From assembly GCF_000378185.1 (NCBI RefSeq), contig NZ_KB899376.1:214357-278356 (forward strand): DNA of 64,000 nt. Direction: 5' to 3'. Each line of letters begins with the position of its first letter. Within the stretch, counting starts at the first letter, position 1. The translations under genes were made by a program, and so were the position numbers. The notes below the pieces were generated by a model that saw only the letters and a program-made list of their open reading frames with translations, searched no databases and was not told where the DNA came from. The DNA is from Salinimonas chungwhensis DSM 16280 (lineage in GTDB: Bacteria; Pseudomonadota; Gammaproteobacteria; Enterobacterales; Alteromonadaceae). Of the stretch, positions 1 through 9,983 are shown one piece after another.

Positions 1-360
1 AGTTTTTAAAATGGCTTAGTGTGTTATTAATTGTCCTTCACCAGTTAGTGTGTCACGCCTCTAAGGCTAATACTTATATCCGGTTGTCGGTATTAACATT
101 GCTAACTTCGTCCTGCAGCTTGCTTTAGATGCGGCCATTGTTTTTCCACCGTAATCCTGCTGTCTATTTCCATAACTTCAGTCCATCAGTCTTTTGGCTA
201 TAACGCCGGCTTAGTGTGTATGGCGATTTTAAGTCACTGTGGATTTCAATCTATAAACAGGTACTCGTCGTACCGAAACAGATAAGTAATATCAGCTAGA
301 ACGGTTTGTGTAACGATAACTGTCAGTTGTTTTTAACGTTTAATTATAAGGGGTGGGTCG
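1..360. other. Non-coding leader region with a repeated 9-mer
   Basis: No convincing gene is visible here. The 9-mer TTAGTGTGT occurs three times on the plus strand, at 16-24, 45-53 and 211-219. The last bases before the gene at 361 contain an AGGGG ribosome-binding site. The stretch probably holds the promoter of that gene, but I could not assign -10 and -35 boxes. Confidence 0.4.
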
Positions 361-1434
361 ATGAAAAACGCATTAGCACTGTCAGGGATAGCGGGACTAA
401 GTTTACTCACCATGCCGGCGTCAGCCCAGGAAAATAACCTATCGGCTGCGTTGGTTGATGTCGCCGGTGCAAAAATCTGTGACCGTTTGGAAAACCGGTT
501 TCGGGGGTTGCAGCGTGAAAATGCACAGGGAGAGAAAGTGTATAGCGGCACACTTTGGATTCATTCCTGCGAGGTCAGTTATGATAGTAACGATCAGGAC
601 GTTATGACACTTGAGCTTGGTGTGAAAGGCTGGCGCTGGCTAGAAAGAGAAAAAGAAAAGCTTGGGGCTGACTTCAATGTAAGTGAATTCGCGCGCTTTC
701 AGGTCGACGTTGGTTTAACCGGACGCGTCAAAACACATTATGACCCTGATGCAAAGAATTTCGCATTTTGGTTCACACCCGTTAAAGCCCCAGCGGTGAA
801 CTTCGATGCCTCTGGCGATGTTGATGTTGACAAAGAAGGAGCCTGGGGAACAGTGCTTGCCGGTGCAGCGACCCTGGTAGGTCAGTCGCCCGATACCCTG
901 GCAGATGAAAAGCTGGTGGATAAGGGTGAGCAGCGTTTCAGCAAAAAAATGTCTGATGGTTTCAGTGCCGCTATAGATTTTTGTTCCGGACGGGTGGTAT
1001 CGGAACTCGGTCAGCTGGAGCAGACTAAGCTATTTTCAAAGTTAGGTGAAACACAGAAAGCAACATATAAGCAGGTGGACCTCGATCCGTCTTCCTTTCT
1101 TCTTTTTGGCCCTTATGGTGAGCAGTCAAAGCTGCTTGACCTTCAACTAAAACTTGATAGTCCGGCGGATTTTCAGAATAAGCTGATTTGTATGGAAGAT
1201 GCTGTCGAGCTTGCGCAGGCTTACATGGAAGGTAACGACCGTACGCCGGAAGTCCCCCCTATTAAACTTGCTCAGGACGGTGACAACAACGGTCGGGTTT
1301 CCCTTCGTAATGCAGACAAAACATGCCCGGTGGTGGCATTGTTCAGTACAGACAAAAGCGTGAAAGAGCGTGCTTCGTTTGAATTCAAGGTACGAGATTA
1401 TGGTGATACAAAGCCGCTGGTTAAATGTGATTAA
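361..1434 (+). CDS. Secreted protein of unknown function (357 aa)
   Basis: The N terminus is a classic Sec signal peptide (MKNAL, a hydrophobic core, then PASAQ with likely cleavage after residue 22), so the product should be periplasmic or exported. The mature part has six cysteines that could form disulfides, near residues 40, 70, 208, 286, 325 and 356. It contains no transmembrane segment and no catalytic motif I recognise. The middle (residues 110-200) reads like a beta-rich or amphipathic repeat region. The start is supported by AGGGG just upstream. It stands alone, with the next gene downstream on the opposite strand. I do not recognise the family and assign no function. Confidence 0.8.
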   Translation: MKNALALSGIAGLSLLTMPASAQENNLSAALVDVAGAKICDRLENRFRGLQRENAQGEKVYSGTLWIHSCEVSYDSNDQDVMTLELGVKGWRWLEREKEKLGADFNVSEFARFQVDVGLTGRVKTHYDPDAKNFAFWFTPVKAPAVNFDASGDVDVDKEGAWGTVLAGAATLVGQSPDTLADEKLVDKGEQRFSKKMSDGFSAAIDFCSGRVVSELGQLEQTKLFSKLGETQKATYKQVDLDPSSFLLFGPYGEQSKLLDLQLKLDSPADFQNKLICMEDAVELAQAYMEGNDRTPEVPPIKLAQDGDNNGRVSLRNADKTCPVVALFSTDKSVKERASFEFKVRDYGDTKPLVKCD

Positions 1435-1815
1435 ACAGGTTTGCAACCTTATCCGGCCCAGATTAGGTACCGTGTAATTATCTGGCTAATAGTCAGGGAA
1501 ATGGAAAACCGAGGTATCTGAATCAATTGTGGACGTCATTCTCTTAGGCTCAAAAGTGCAACGGTAAACACCTAAGAGCCAGTGAGTGCTGCGCCAACGT
1601 GCAGCGACTAAAATCGTGATGGTTTGTTGAAGCACTAAATGAAAGTTCTCCTCGCAGGCAGATGGAAGAAAGATGAGCGCGACCACCGGTAACGAGCGGC
1701 CAAACCTTCAAAAAGTGCTATCAAACGCCGCTTCAATGAACCGCTGGTTGATGTCAAACATCGCGACGTCCCTGTCAGCAACAGGCTCGTTTATACCTGT
1801 GTTGCGTAAAGCGGA
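1435..1815. other. Intergenic stretch, no supported gene
   Basis: This lies between the convergent ends of the secreted protein and the lipoprotein. Open frames here are short (66 codons or fewer), have odd composition and resemble nothing I know. I see no clear terminator or repeat. Confidence 0.4.
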
Positions 1816-2265
1816 CTATCCTTTTTGATAAGCGCTCGTACCGTATAGAGGGACTGTTGAAATAGCGTGTTTAAAACTGCCGCTGGTTTCTTTAGTTGAA
1901 TAAGCAGTATAGATAATTACCTGATTATCTTTATCGAACGTTCTGCGCACTTTTAGCGATTTCCAGAAAATAGACTTTGATTCTCTAAATATCATTTTAG
2001 GCTCTTCGATCTCAGCTTTTTCCAAATCGAAAAGGGTGATTTCACCGGATTGTCTGCAGGCAATAGACATGTTCGAAGGGTCGCTGATGGAAAGGTTTGC
2101 CGTAATATGCTGCACATGACAGGTAACGCCTGCTAAATCTGGATCTTTAGCCACCTCCCAGTCCACCGTGGTAGCACTGAAAATACCGGTTCTAACAGAA
2201 TTGTCGTCTGAACAGCTGCTAAGTAAAAGAAGCGCAGCAAGACTTGTCAGAATTTTTTTGGTCAT
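1816..2265 (-). CDS. Small lipoprotein of unknown function
   Basis: The 149-residue product starts with a lipoprotein signal: a lysine-rich N terminus, a leucine/alanine core, and a lipobox LLSSC ending at Cys18. The residues after the cysteine (SDDN) include Asp at +3. The mature domain has two further cysteines, near residues 49 and 69, that may pair. A good ribosome-binding site (GAGGTGA, 7 nt spacing) fixes the start at 2265. No domain is recognisable. It is a monocistronic gene transcribed away from the diguanylate cyclase at 2473. Confidence 0.75.
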   Translation of the reverse strand: MTKKILTSLAALLLLSSCSDDNSVRTGIFSATTVDWEVAKDPDLAGVTCHVQHITANLSISDPSNMSIACRQSGEITLFDLEKAEIEEPKMIFRESKSIFWKSLKVRRTFDKDNQVIIYTAYSTKETSGSFKHAISTVPLYGTSAYQKG

Positions 2266-2472
2266 AAATAGTCACCTCAACGTTTTAATAATGCCGAGGA
2301 TACCTAATGTTTGCGATAACTAACATCACAACCTACAAAAAGCAGTAATAAGTAAACTGGTTGCTAGCTATCGCGTCTGATTCAACCAGACCATTTTATA
2401 TAAGCTTCTTTTAATAAGCGTTTAAAAAGGTGTATCTTAAAAATAGTGCGACTTATTTATGAAAGAGTTTGA

Positions 2473-3372
2473 ATGAATATCAAGCAGATCCAGTCAGTGT
2501 TAGGAGCGCTTCCAGACCCGGTTTTTATTCTGTCTGGCAGCGGCAAATATGTAGCGCTGTTTGGTGGTCAGGATGTCCGTTATTATCATGATGGCACCTC
2601 GCTGGTGGGACAAAACCTGTTCGATGTGCTCGTAACAGAAAAAGCAGAGTTTTTCGTAGCCAAAATCAACGAAGCAATTCAGTCCAACGACATGCTGGTG
2701 GTCGAATACGAACTTAGGGACAAAGACATACTCGCGATTCCGGATGCCGGACCAGAAAAATCCGTCTGGTACGAGGGGCGTGTTCAGCGTCTGGATTTTA
2801 CTGTGGAAGATGAAGAGGTTGTGTTGTGGGTGGCGACCAATATCTCTGAGCGCTATAAGCTGGAAAAAAAGCTGCGCTATTGGGGGGATACCGACCAACT
2901 AACAGAGTTATTCAATCGTCGCCGTTTAGAGCAGGATTTGGCGAAGCATCATGCCAGTTTCTCCCGTTATGACGTTACTACCTCTGTCCTGATGCTGGAT
3001 TTGGACAACTTTAAGTCGGTGAATGATACCGAAGGCCACCATAAAGGCGATGAAATTCTGGTAGCATTGTCTACCATCGTGCGCGGGGAGATGCGCGAGG
3101 CTGATGCTGCGTACCGTTATGGTGGCGATGAGTTTGTCATCGTATTACCCAATACCCGAAAGAGTGAGGCCACCGTTTTCGCAGAGCGTCTTAGTGCGCA
3201 ATTTGCAGAACAGGCGAAGACATTTTCGCTCAGCAATATTGACGTTTCCATTAGCATTGGCGTCACGGTAATCACCTGTACCGATGATTCTCATGAGATG
3301 ACTCTGCGCCGCGCCGATAAATTACTTTACGATGCCAAACGAAGTGGTAAAAACACCGTCAAAAGTGGCTAA
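2473..3372 (+). CDS. Diguanylate cyclase with N-terminal PAS domain
   Basis: This cytoplasmic 299-residue protein should make cyclic di-GMP from two GTP. Residues 1-125 form a PAS sensor domain. Residues 135-295 are a GGDEF domain with an intact active-site motif (YGGDEF near residue 217). An RxxD inhibitory site (READ) lies exactly five residues before GGDEF, so product feedback inhibition is expected. There are no membrane segments. The PAS ligand cannot be told from sequence. It neighbours a chemoreceptor and a hybrid kinase on either strand, but no operon link is visible. Upstream AAGAG is a plausible ribosome-binding site. Confidence 0.93.
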   Translation: MNIKQIQSVLGALPDPVFILSGSGKYVALFGGQDVRYYHDGTSLVGQNLFDVLVTEKAEFFVAKINEAIQSNDMLVVEYELRDKDILAIPDAGPEKSVWYEGRVQRLDFTVEDEEVVLWVATNISERYKLEKKLRYWGDTDQLTELFNRRRLEQDLAKHHASFSRYDVTTSVLMLDLDNFKSVNDTEGHHKGDEILVALSTIVRGEMREADAAYRYGGDEFVIVLPNTRKSEATVFAERLSAQFAEQAKTFSLSNIDVSISIGVTVITCTDDSHEMTLRRADKLLYDAKRSGKNTVKSG

Positions 3373-3525
3373 CCCAACACGTTATCGCGTATCTGACAGA
3401 ATGACTACATCGCTGACGTTCTTGCGGGGAATAGGCGTCAATTTGCGATGGGTTGATAGTCAAATCAAGCGTGAACTCCCGCCTGTTCAAAGTCAGCTAA
3501 AGCATGAAATTAAAAAATATTTTAA

Positions 3526-5211
3526 CTATACATTGAACTGTGCAACCAGCGTTTCAAGCTCTTTAACCTTTTGCTCCAGTTGGGTCGCAACGTTATCATT
3601 CTGAGCGGCTATCTTGGCAAGGTCAGTGGTTTGACTGGTTATTTCGACAATTCGAGACGTTATATCAGCACTGACGATATTTTGCTCCTCGGAAGCTGAC
3701 GCTATTTGGGTATTTTCATTGGTTAAAACATGAATAGACTCATCGATTCCTTCCAGATGACTCGCTGTTATATTGATACTTTCTGCGGTCAGTTCACTGC
3801 GTTTTATACTTGCCGACATAACGCTGGAGGCGTCCTTCGCACCTTTTTGTAGCTGTTCAATCATTTGCTGAATTTCCTCCGTGCTGCCCTGGGTCCTTGA
3901 AGCTAGTGTTCTGACTTCGTCAGCGACAACCGCAAACCCACGGCCTTGTTCACCTGCGCGGGCTGCTTCAATGGCTGCATTTAGCGCCAGCAGATTTGTT
4001 TGTTCAGCAATATTCTCAATAACCTGTAAAACGCCACTTATATTTTCCACGTCGTTGCCCACTTTATTGACGACGCCATTTGTTTTCGACAACTCTTCTA
4101 CTAATCTCTGCATCTCACTGCGGCTATTCGTGACACTGCTAATTGCTGCATTGCATTCCTGTTCGACCTGTCGGGCTGCAGTTTCAGCCTGAGCGGCATT
4201 CTGTGCTGCCTGACTCGCGGATGCAGACATTTCGGTGGTAGCTGAAGCAATTTGTTCTACCTCCCGGTGTTGAGAATTACTCAGGGCATTTATACGTTCA
4301 GCCTGACTGGTTAGCGCTGTACTTTGCTCTGAAACTGCCTGGGATACATTCTTCACTTTGGTGATCAATGTTTGTAACGTAGCTAGAAGTGCATTTGTGT
4401 TGCTTGCCAATACGCCTAATTCGTGGCGATCAGCTATTTTCAGGCGCTGTTGCAAGTTACCAGAACCCTGCGAAAGATTATAAATAGACGCGGCAGTCTG
4501 TTGCAGCGGGGAAAGAATAGAGCGGGTAATGCTAAGTCCTATTGCAGCGAAGGCAACAAGCGCTATCGCCGCTGCGCCAAAAACCAGAATGACCAGATCA
4601 CGTCTTGCCTGGGAAATAATAGTCTCAACGCCAGCAATCTGACTATCAATATGATCGATGTAGATACCTGTGCCAATCATAAGGTCCCATTTTGGCAAGT
4701 ACATCGAATACGATAATTTGGGCTGAGGAGTTGTCTGGCCGAGGCGCGGAAAGTGATATTCCACAAAATGGTCTTCGTCAGTCAGGTTATTTTGTTTACC
4801 TGCTTTGATTAGCTCTTGTATTAAAAATACACCATTAACATCCTGAAAATCCGCATAGCTTTTGCCAATGTTATCTTCACTCATGCCGCTGAATACACGC
4901 ACAGCATCCCCGGTATATCCAAAGAGGTAACCATCCTGGCCAAATGAAATTTGTTTTAACACCTGAATAGCCTGTTCACGACTTTCACCGCTCTCATACA
5001 AAGGCGCAATAGTTGAATAGGCGACATTTACGATATGCTTGAGTTCTTCCTGCTTACTCTCTACTAATAATTGCTCAGCACTTTGCAGGCTCTTACTTTG
5101 CATCTTATCAACCTGAATGATAATCACTGCCAGTAAAGTCAGAGAAAGCAGCATGAGCGGCAGCACTGCCAGACAAACTAATCGGTTTTTGACGGATAAC
5201 TTATTCAGCAT
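3526..5211 (-). CDS. Methyl-accepting chemotaxis protein with a Cache sensor
   Basis: A transmembrane chemoreceptor that would signal to CheA/CheW. It has a first membrane helix (residues 10-33), then a periplasmic single-Cache type 2 domain (about 40-190; DGYLFGY and a [12 protein letters not shown] end motif). A second helix (about 205-230), a HAMP domain, and a long coiled-coil signalling domain follow. The hairpin tip reads [20 protein letters not shown], the hallmark of MCPs. I place the start at the ATG at 5211 (MLNKLSV) rather than the TTG at 5238, because it follows a GAGA box and begins with the usual basic N terminus. sCache_2 domains often bind small organic acids, but the ligand here is unknown. 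Confidence 0.93.
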   Translation of the reverse strand: MLNKLSVKNRLVCLAVLPLMLLSLTLLAVIIIQVDKMQSKSLQSAEQLLVESKQEELKHIVNVAYSTIAPLYESGESREQAIQVLKQISFGQDGYLFGYTGDAVRVFSGMSEDNIGKSYADFQDVNGVFLIQELIKAGKQNNLTDEDHFVEYHFPRLGQTTPQPKLSYSMYLPKWDLMIGTGIYIDHIDSQIAGVETIISQARRDLVILVFGAAAIALVAFAAIGLSITRSILSPLQQTAASIYNLSQGSGNLQQRLKIADRHELGVLASNTNALLATLQTLITKVKNVSQAVSEQSTALTSQAERINALSNSQHREVEQIASATTEMSASASQAAQNAAQAETAARQVEQECNAAISSVTNSRSEMQRLVEELSKTNGVVNKVGNDVENISGVLQVIENIAEQTNLLALNAAIEAARAGEQGRGFAVVADEVRTLASRTQGSTEEIQQMIEQLQKGAKDASSVMSASIKRSELTAESINITASHLEGIDESIHVLTNENTQIASASEEQNIVSADITSRIVEITSQTTDLAKIAAQNDNVATQLEQKVKELETLVAQFNV

Positions 5212-5825
5212 TTGTTTATCTCTTTCCAGCCAATTCAAGAAGCCGAATGAATGGTAGTTAAGATGTTAAAATTTTGCTAATAACAAGCACGCCAAAAGAT
5301 ATATCGGTGCATATCCGGGTATGGAATATAATAAAGAGGGTGCTGGTAGTAATCTGTTGGGCTTTTCAGCTTTGAAAGCAAGATCAAAGGCTAAAGTGAA
5401 AGATCGGTCATGTGCTCGGTTAGTTGGCGATTAAAATCCAGACGGGAATCGATAACACAAATTCCTGTATTCGACGACCTTACGTTTACTGGCTTAAAGT
5501 GGCGCTGATGTAAGTCTCGTATCATTGCGTCAAAAGTGTTGCGTATATTTCTAAATACCAAGCGTAACCTAACGGGCGGTTGTCGCAGTACATAGTTGTC
5601 GTGCGATTGTTGTCCTGCCAAGTGCCCGCGTGTATTTCAGTTTACCTCATAGCGAGTGCAGATGAAGTAATCTATACTCGCGTTTTGGATAAAGACGTTA
5701 CCCTGCGTTTAGGTGATATTTCGCTGACGAAGTATCATCGATTCCCATGAAAATGGTTCGCATCGAAACAGTGCGTAGTTTATGATGACAACTTATTCAT
5801 ACGCGAATGGCAGAGACAGATTAAC
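5212..5825. other. Intergenic region between divergent MCP and hybrid kinase genes
   Basis: About 0.6 kb separates the start of the chemoreceptor (minus strand) and the hybrid kinase (plus strand), so promoters for both should lie here. A 76-codon open frame at 5391-5621 on the minus strand has no recognisable similarity and no convincing ribosome-binding site. I see no repeats or RNA gene. Confidence 0.4.
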
Positions 5826-8669
5826 GTGCACGGATCAGGACGCAGCGTAACCGAACAGACCAGTTTTCCTGTAGATACTCTGATGGAGAATGTTTCAGAC
5901 GGGATTTTGCTTGTCAATGACCAGTGGCAGATCAATTATGTGAATAGCCAGGCTCTCGACGTTACCGGTTTCAGCAAAGAGCAAGTGCTACAGCGTTTGT
6001 TGTTCGAAGTCTTCCCCGAATCTGTTAATACCCAATTCGAAAAAGCCTGTCACAAGGTCATGAAAACCGGTAAATCAGAAGCTTTTGAAGCACCGTTTGG
6101 ACCAGGATATATATTGTTCTGGACCAGTGTGTTCAAACTTAACGACAATACACTTTGCATCGCATTTCATGAGAGCACCATGAAACGCCGGTTAGAAATT
6201 GTGGCACATAGCCAGCGCGAAGCACTTAGTGTGGCGCTGGCAGGCGGCGACCAATCTGAAGTACTTACCATTATTACTGAAGCGGTAGAGCGACAGGCGG
6301 GATATAATGTAGCGGCAGTGATTTCCCTGGTCAGCGAGGATGAAACCCACCTTTATTGTGGCGCTGCACCTAGCTTGCCGGTATCGATGCAAAAGCAATT
6401 GACCAATATGCCGATCGATTCACAAAACAGTCCTTGTAGTAACTGTTTTACCACCCGGCGAATCACCGCTATCAACGCTTTTGAACACGAAGAACGCTGG
6501 CCGACGTTTTGCCAGACAGCTCTTGACGCCGGGTATAATGCCCATTGGTGTATGCCCATTCTTTCCACGCGAAGTAAGTCAGTACTGGGTACATTCTCAG
6601 TGTTTTATACCCAAACCAATGGACAATGGGATTCTGATCAACAGGTAGTAGATGCGCTTACGCGCACAGCAGCAATAGTGATTGAGCGTAATCGTGAAAA
6701 TCAGGCGCGGTTAAAAGCTGAATCAGCGCTGACAGCAAATACTGAGACGCTTAATAAGCAACGGCGTTTGTATGAAACTGCACTATCTAATACGCCGGAT
6801 TTAATTTATGTTTTCGATTTGCAGGGCCGGTTTACCTATGCCAATGATGCATTATTGGAAATGTGGGGGCGTACCTGGGAAGAATCGGTAGGTAAAACCT
6901 GTTTCGAATTAGGCTATGAGCCCTGGCATGCAGAAATGCATATGCGTGAAATTCGTCAGGTTATCAAAACCAAAAAGCCTATTCGTGGAGATGTCCCGTT
7001 TGATGGTACTCATGGCCGGCGTATTTATGATTATATTTTTGTACCCGTAATCGGCGATGATGGCAACGTAGAAGCCGTTGCCGGTTCAACCCGCGATGTC
7101 ACCGAACGCAAAGAGGCAGAAGAGCTGGCCAAAAAAGCAGAGGCCAGGCGACGTCTTGCCCTGGAAGCTTCTCACAGTTTTGGCATCTGGGACTGGGATA
7201 TAAAAACTAACACCTTTACTGCCGATGAACGCCTGGCCGAGTTGTTCAACATTACTGCGGAGCAAGCCACACAAGGCGTTGCCATTGCCGAACCACTTAA
7301 ATCTATCCATCCCGACGATTTTCCCCGCATAAAAAAAGCCATTGATGAGAGTATCAGCCATGGCTGCCCGTACGATGAGGAATATCGAATTATTCAGCAA
7401 AACGGTAGTGTTCGCTGGGCCTCGTTCCGGGGGCGGGTGATTTATGACAACCAGGGTGAACCCTCCAGATTTCCCGGTGTAGGCGTTGATGTCACCCGCG
7501 AACGAGAAGCCATCGATGCGTTACAGGAAGCGGATAAGCGCAAAGATGAATTTCTGGCCACCCTTGCGCATGAATTGCGCAATCCTCTTGCGCCGATACG
7601 TAACGCGCTGGCAATTGTGCAATCGACACAATTTAGCCGGGAACAGAAAGACGAAGCATTCAAGCTGGTAGAGCGTCAGGTCACACAGATGATCCAATTG
7701 GTGGATGATTTGATGGATATTTCTCGCATCACCCGCGGAAAAATCAGACTGAACCGTAAGCCTTTGGATATTAGAGAGGTGCTGAATACCGCTGTGGAAA
7801 CAGTGGCCCCTTTTATCGAAGAGTGCGCCCACAAATTGTCGTTTAGCTATCCGGAAGAGACCATTTGGGTAGACGGTGATCTAATTCGCTTGTCACAGAT
7901 TTTTTCCAACATTATTAACAATGCAGCCAAATACACACCAAAGGAAGGTGAGATTGTAATTGTCGTAACGCAGGAAAAACACACAGTGCAGGTTCTGGTC
8001 AAAGATAACGGTGCCGGTATTCCTTCTGACAAGCTGGAAAATATCTTCGAAATGTTTTCTCAGGTCGACAATGTATTGGAGCGCTCCCAGGGCGGGTTGG
8101 GTATTGGCCTTACTCTGGTCAGACGATTAACAGAATTGCATGATGGTACGGTCTCTGTTACCAGCGATGGTTTAGATAAAGGCACAACCTTTTCTGTATC
8201 GCTGCCGTGTATCCCGGAACCAGAGTACGCAGAAATGGAAGCCGACGCAGTGCCAGACTCACCGGAAGAGGGGAGTGCGCGGATTAATGTATTGATAGCG
8301 GATGATAATCAGGATGCTGCCATTACAATGGGGTGGATTTTAGAAGCCAAAGGCTGCCTGGTTAAAGTGGTCGAAAATGGTAAAGATGCGTTGAAAGCGG
8401 TGGAAACATTCATCCCCGATTTGGTCCTGCTGGATATCGGTATGCCGGATATGAACGGTTACGATCTATGTGTCGCCTTACGCCAAAACGAGGCACTGGA
8501 TAACGCAATATTTGTTGCTCAGACTGGCTGGGGCCAGCCCTCTCATATCAAACGCTCGAAGGAAGCAGGTTTTGCCCATCATTTGGTAAAACCTTTAGAT
8601 CTGAACGATTTAACGCCTCTGGTAAGTAAAGCCAGACAGGTCAAAGCGCAGAATACTCGTGATAACTAA
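5826..8669 (+). CDS. Soluble hybrid sensor histidine kinase (PAS-GAF-PAS-PAS-HK-REC)
   Basis: A 947-residue cytoplasmic two-component kinase with no membrane helices. Domains in order: PAS (about 15-125), GAF (about 150-290), PAS (about 320-425), PAS with PAC (about 445-560), HisKA with the phosphoacceptor His582 in the HELRNPL box, and HATPase_c (N box with NNAAKYTP, then DNGAGIP and GLGIGL). A C-terminal receiver domain has phosphoacceptor Asp870 and the conserved lysine in HHLVKPLD. All catalytic residues appear intact. The start is a GTG; the next in-frame ATG is at 5883. No response regulator or phosphotransfer protein is adjacent, so its output partner is not encoded nearby. The signal is unknown; the GAF domain contains a CSNC pair. 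Confidence 0.92.
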   Translation: MHGSGRSVTEQTSFPVDTLMENVSDGILLVNDQWQINYVNSQALDVTGFSKEQVLQRLLFEVFPESVNTQFEKACHKVMKTGKSEAFEAPFGPGYILFWTSVFKLNDNTLCIAFHESTMKRRLEIVAHSQREALSVALAGGDQSEVLTIITEAVERQAGYNVAAVISLVSEDETHLYCGAAPSLPVSMQKQLTNMPIDSQNSPCSNCFTTRRITAINAFEHEERWPTFCQTALDAGYNAHWCMPILSTRSKSVLGTFSVFYTQTNGQWDSDQQVVDALTRTAAIVIERNRENQARLKAESALTANTETLNKQRRLYETALSNTPDLIYVFDLQGRFTYANDALLEMWGRTWEESVGKTCFELGYEPWHAEMHMREIRQVIKTKKPIRGDVPFDGTHGRRIYDYIFVPVIGDDGNVEAVAGSTRDVTERKEAEELAKKAEARRRLALEASHSFGIWDWDIKTNTFTADERLAELFNITAEQATQGVAIAEPLKSIHPDDFPRIKKAIDESISHGCPYDEEYRIIQQNGSVRWASFRGRVIYDNQGEPSRFPGVGVDVTREREAIDALQEADKRKDEFLATLAHELRNPLAPIRNALAIVQSTQFSREQKDEAFKLVERQVTQMIQLVDDLMDISRITRGKIRLNRKPLDIREVLNTAVETVAPFIEECAHKLSFSYPEETIWVDGDLIRLSQIFSNIINNAAKYTPKEGEIVIVVTQEKHTVQVLVKDNGAGIPSDKLENIFEMFSQVDNVLERSQGGLGIGLTLVRRLTELHDGTVSVTSDGLDKGTTFSVSLPCIPEPEYAEMEADAVPDSPEEGSARINVLIADDNQDAAITMGWILEAKGCLVKVVENGKDALKAVETFIPDLVLLDIGMPDMNGYDLCVALRQNEALDNAIFVAQTGWGQPSHIKRSKEAGFAHHLVKPLDLNDLTPLVSKARQVKAQNTRDN

Positions 8670-8741
8670 TTCACAGGCATAATTTCGTTATATCATTGCC
8701 TGCTTACAAAACGTAACCACTGATAAGTTTTTACTTTTTGT

Positions 8742-9620
8742 TCAGGGGCTGAGCACGGTGGTAAGCGCTGCTGTGATAATGAATACGGCCGTCATGAATA
8801 GCATCTCAAAACCAATAGAACGAGTCAGTCGGGTGCGGGATAAGGACGCCTTAAGTTCAGGCACTAAAAACCATTTATGATGCGCAGCAATCAGTAAGAT
8901 GCATCCAACTAATGCCAGTTTCAGTAGCAAAAGCTGGCCGTATCGGGTTTGGTATACCGCGTCGAAGCTATTGAATAATGTGTATGCCATGGTTGCGCCA
9001 CTTAATACGATGACACCGACAGGCATCGCGGCATGCTTTGCAAACCGTTGCATTATTTGTTTAACGTGCCCACTATCATTACGGGTTGCCAGGCGCCACA
9101 GCACAGGCACAGAGCCCAGCCACCACGCCACTCCAATGACATGAGCGACCAAAACTGCCTGGTAACCGAATGGCAAATCCGATATATGGCCTATTCTGAC
9201 AATACTAGCTGCAAGTAACATTATCAGAGTAACGCCTGCTGGTATAAGCCAGTATTGGGTAGTTACCGTGGTGTGGCGATAAGTCATGGATAGTACTAAT
9301 GCCCCTAGAAGACCGAGTACTCGCATTAGCGCTGCGTCACCCACTGCTGTTGACCACATGATATTGAGCATAAGGGGATCAATCATGCCAGCCAAGCCCA
9401 TGGCTGCCATGGCGCCGGTTTTAGCGAAAAACCACAAGAGCACACCAAGCAGCCCGGTTAGAATAACCTTTTCAGCGACTATTAATATTTGCTGAACATC
9501 TTTTTTATTCGTGCCCGAACCAATCAATAAAGGCGCATAAACAGCGCCTGCGAAAGCTGAGAACCCGATATAAAAGAGTGTCTTGCCGGCAACCTGCAAG
9601 ATATCAAAAATATAACTCAT
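8742..9620 (-). CDS. copD: CopD-type copper resistance membrane protein
   Basis: A 292-residue inner-membrane protein with about eight hydrophobic helices. It has the general layout of CopD/PcoD, thought to take copper from periplasmic CopC across or into the inner membrane. Histidines sit within or beside helices (for example HVIGVAWWLGSVPVLW, a typical CopD segment). It follows copC with a 6-bp gap and no clear ribosome-binding site of its own, which suggests translational coupling. It is the last gene of the minus-strand copper region. CopD function is less well established than that of CopC. Confidence 0.88.
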   Translation of the reverse strand: MSYIFDILQVAGKTLFYIGFSAFAGAVYAPLLIGSGTNKKDVQQILIVAEKVILTGLLGVLLWFFAKTGAMAAMGLAGMIDPLMLNIMWSTAVGDAALMRVLGLLGALVLSMTYRHTTVTTQYWLIPAGVTLIMLLAASIVRIGHISDLPFGYQAVLVAHVIGVAWWLGSVPVLWRLATRNDSGHVKQIMQRFAKHAAMPVGVIVLSGATMAYTLFNSFDAVYQTRYGQLLLLKLALVGCILLIAAHHKWFLVPELKASLSRTRLTRSIGFEMLFMTAVFIITAALTTVLSP

Positions 9621-9626
9621 TACTGG

Positions 9627-9983
9627 CTAGTGAACCATAAATGTATAATCCTGAGCAATTTTATGGCCATCGTCACTCATGAGCACGTAACTTACCGTGT
9701 AGGTTGAAGGGGGCAGCTGCGGTAATTTCCATTGATAAGATGCGCTTTTTTTAAAGGCCGGTGCAAAGCTAAAGTCGATACTCTCGCCTTTCTCACTGGT
9801 TAACGATATGGCTGTGAGTCTGACGTCATTTGAAAAATTGAGGAGTAAGGCTTTTGGCGCTGACATCAACATTGCATTATCTGCGGGTATCGACTTTTGC
9901 AGCTCGACATCAGAATGAGCGAAAGTAGATAACGGGCTGAGTAATACTGAAAGTAATAAAAAGCTTCTAAATTTAATCATCAT
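9627..9983 (-). CDS. copC: CopC periplasmic copper-binding protein
   Basis: The product is about 118 residues with a signal peptide ending in TFA. The mature protein then starts at His (HSDVEL), the N-terminal histidine that forms part of the Cu(II) site in CopC proteins. The later DDGH motif gives the other expected ligands. I place the start at 9983 (ATGATG) because AAGGAA lies just upstream; a longer frame from 10013 adds an unlikely N-terminal extension. It forms a pair with copD. The pair is separated from the cus genes by 328 bp, so it may have its own promoter. Confidence 0.9.
   Translation of the reverse strand: MMIKFRSFLLLSVLLSPLSTFAHSDVELQKSIPADNAMLMSAPKALLLNFSNDVRLTAISLTSEKGESIDFSFAPAFKKSASYQWKLPQLPPSTYTVSYVLMSDDGHKIAQDYTFMVH

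Noticed and set aside
1486-1686. 66-codon minus-strand open frame
   Set aside because: Unusual composition, no start signal and no similarity I recognise.
5391-5621. 76-codon minus-strand open frame between the MCP and hybrid kinase
   Set aside because: No ribosome-binding site or recognisable family, and it lies in a divergent promoter region.
8675-8704. CAGGCA/TGCCTG hairpin after the hybrid kinase
   Set aside because: The loop is long, the stem short and no T run follows, so it is not a convincing terminator.
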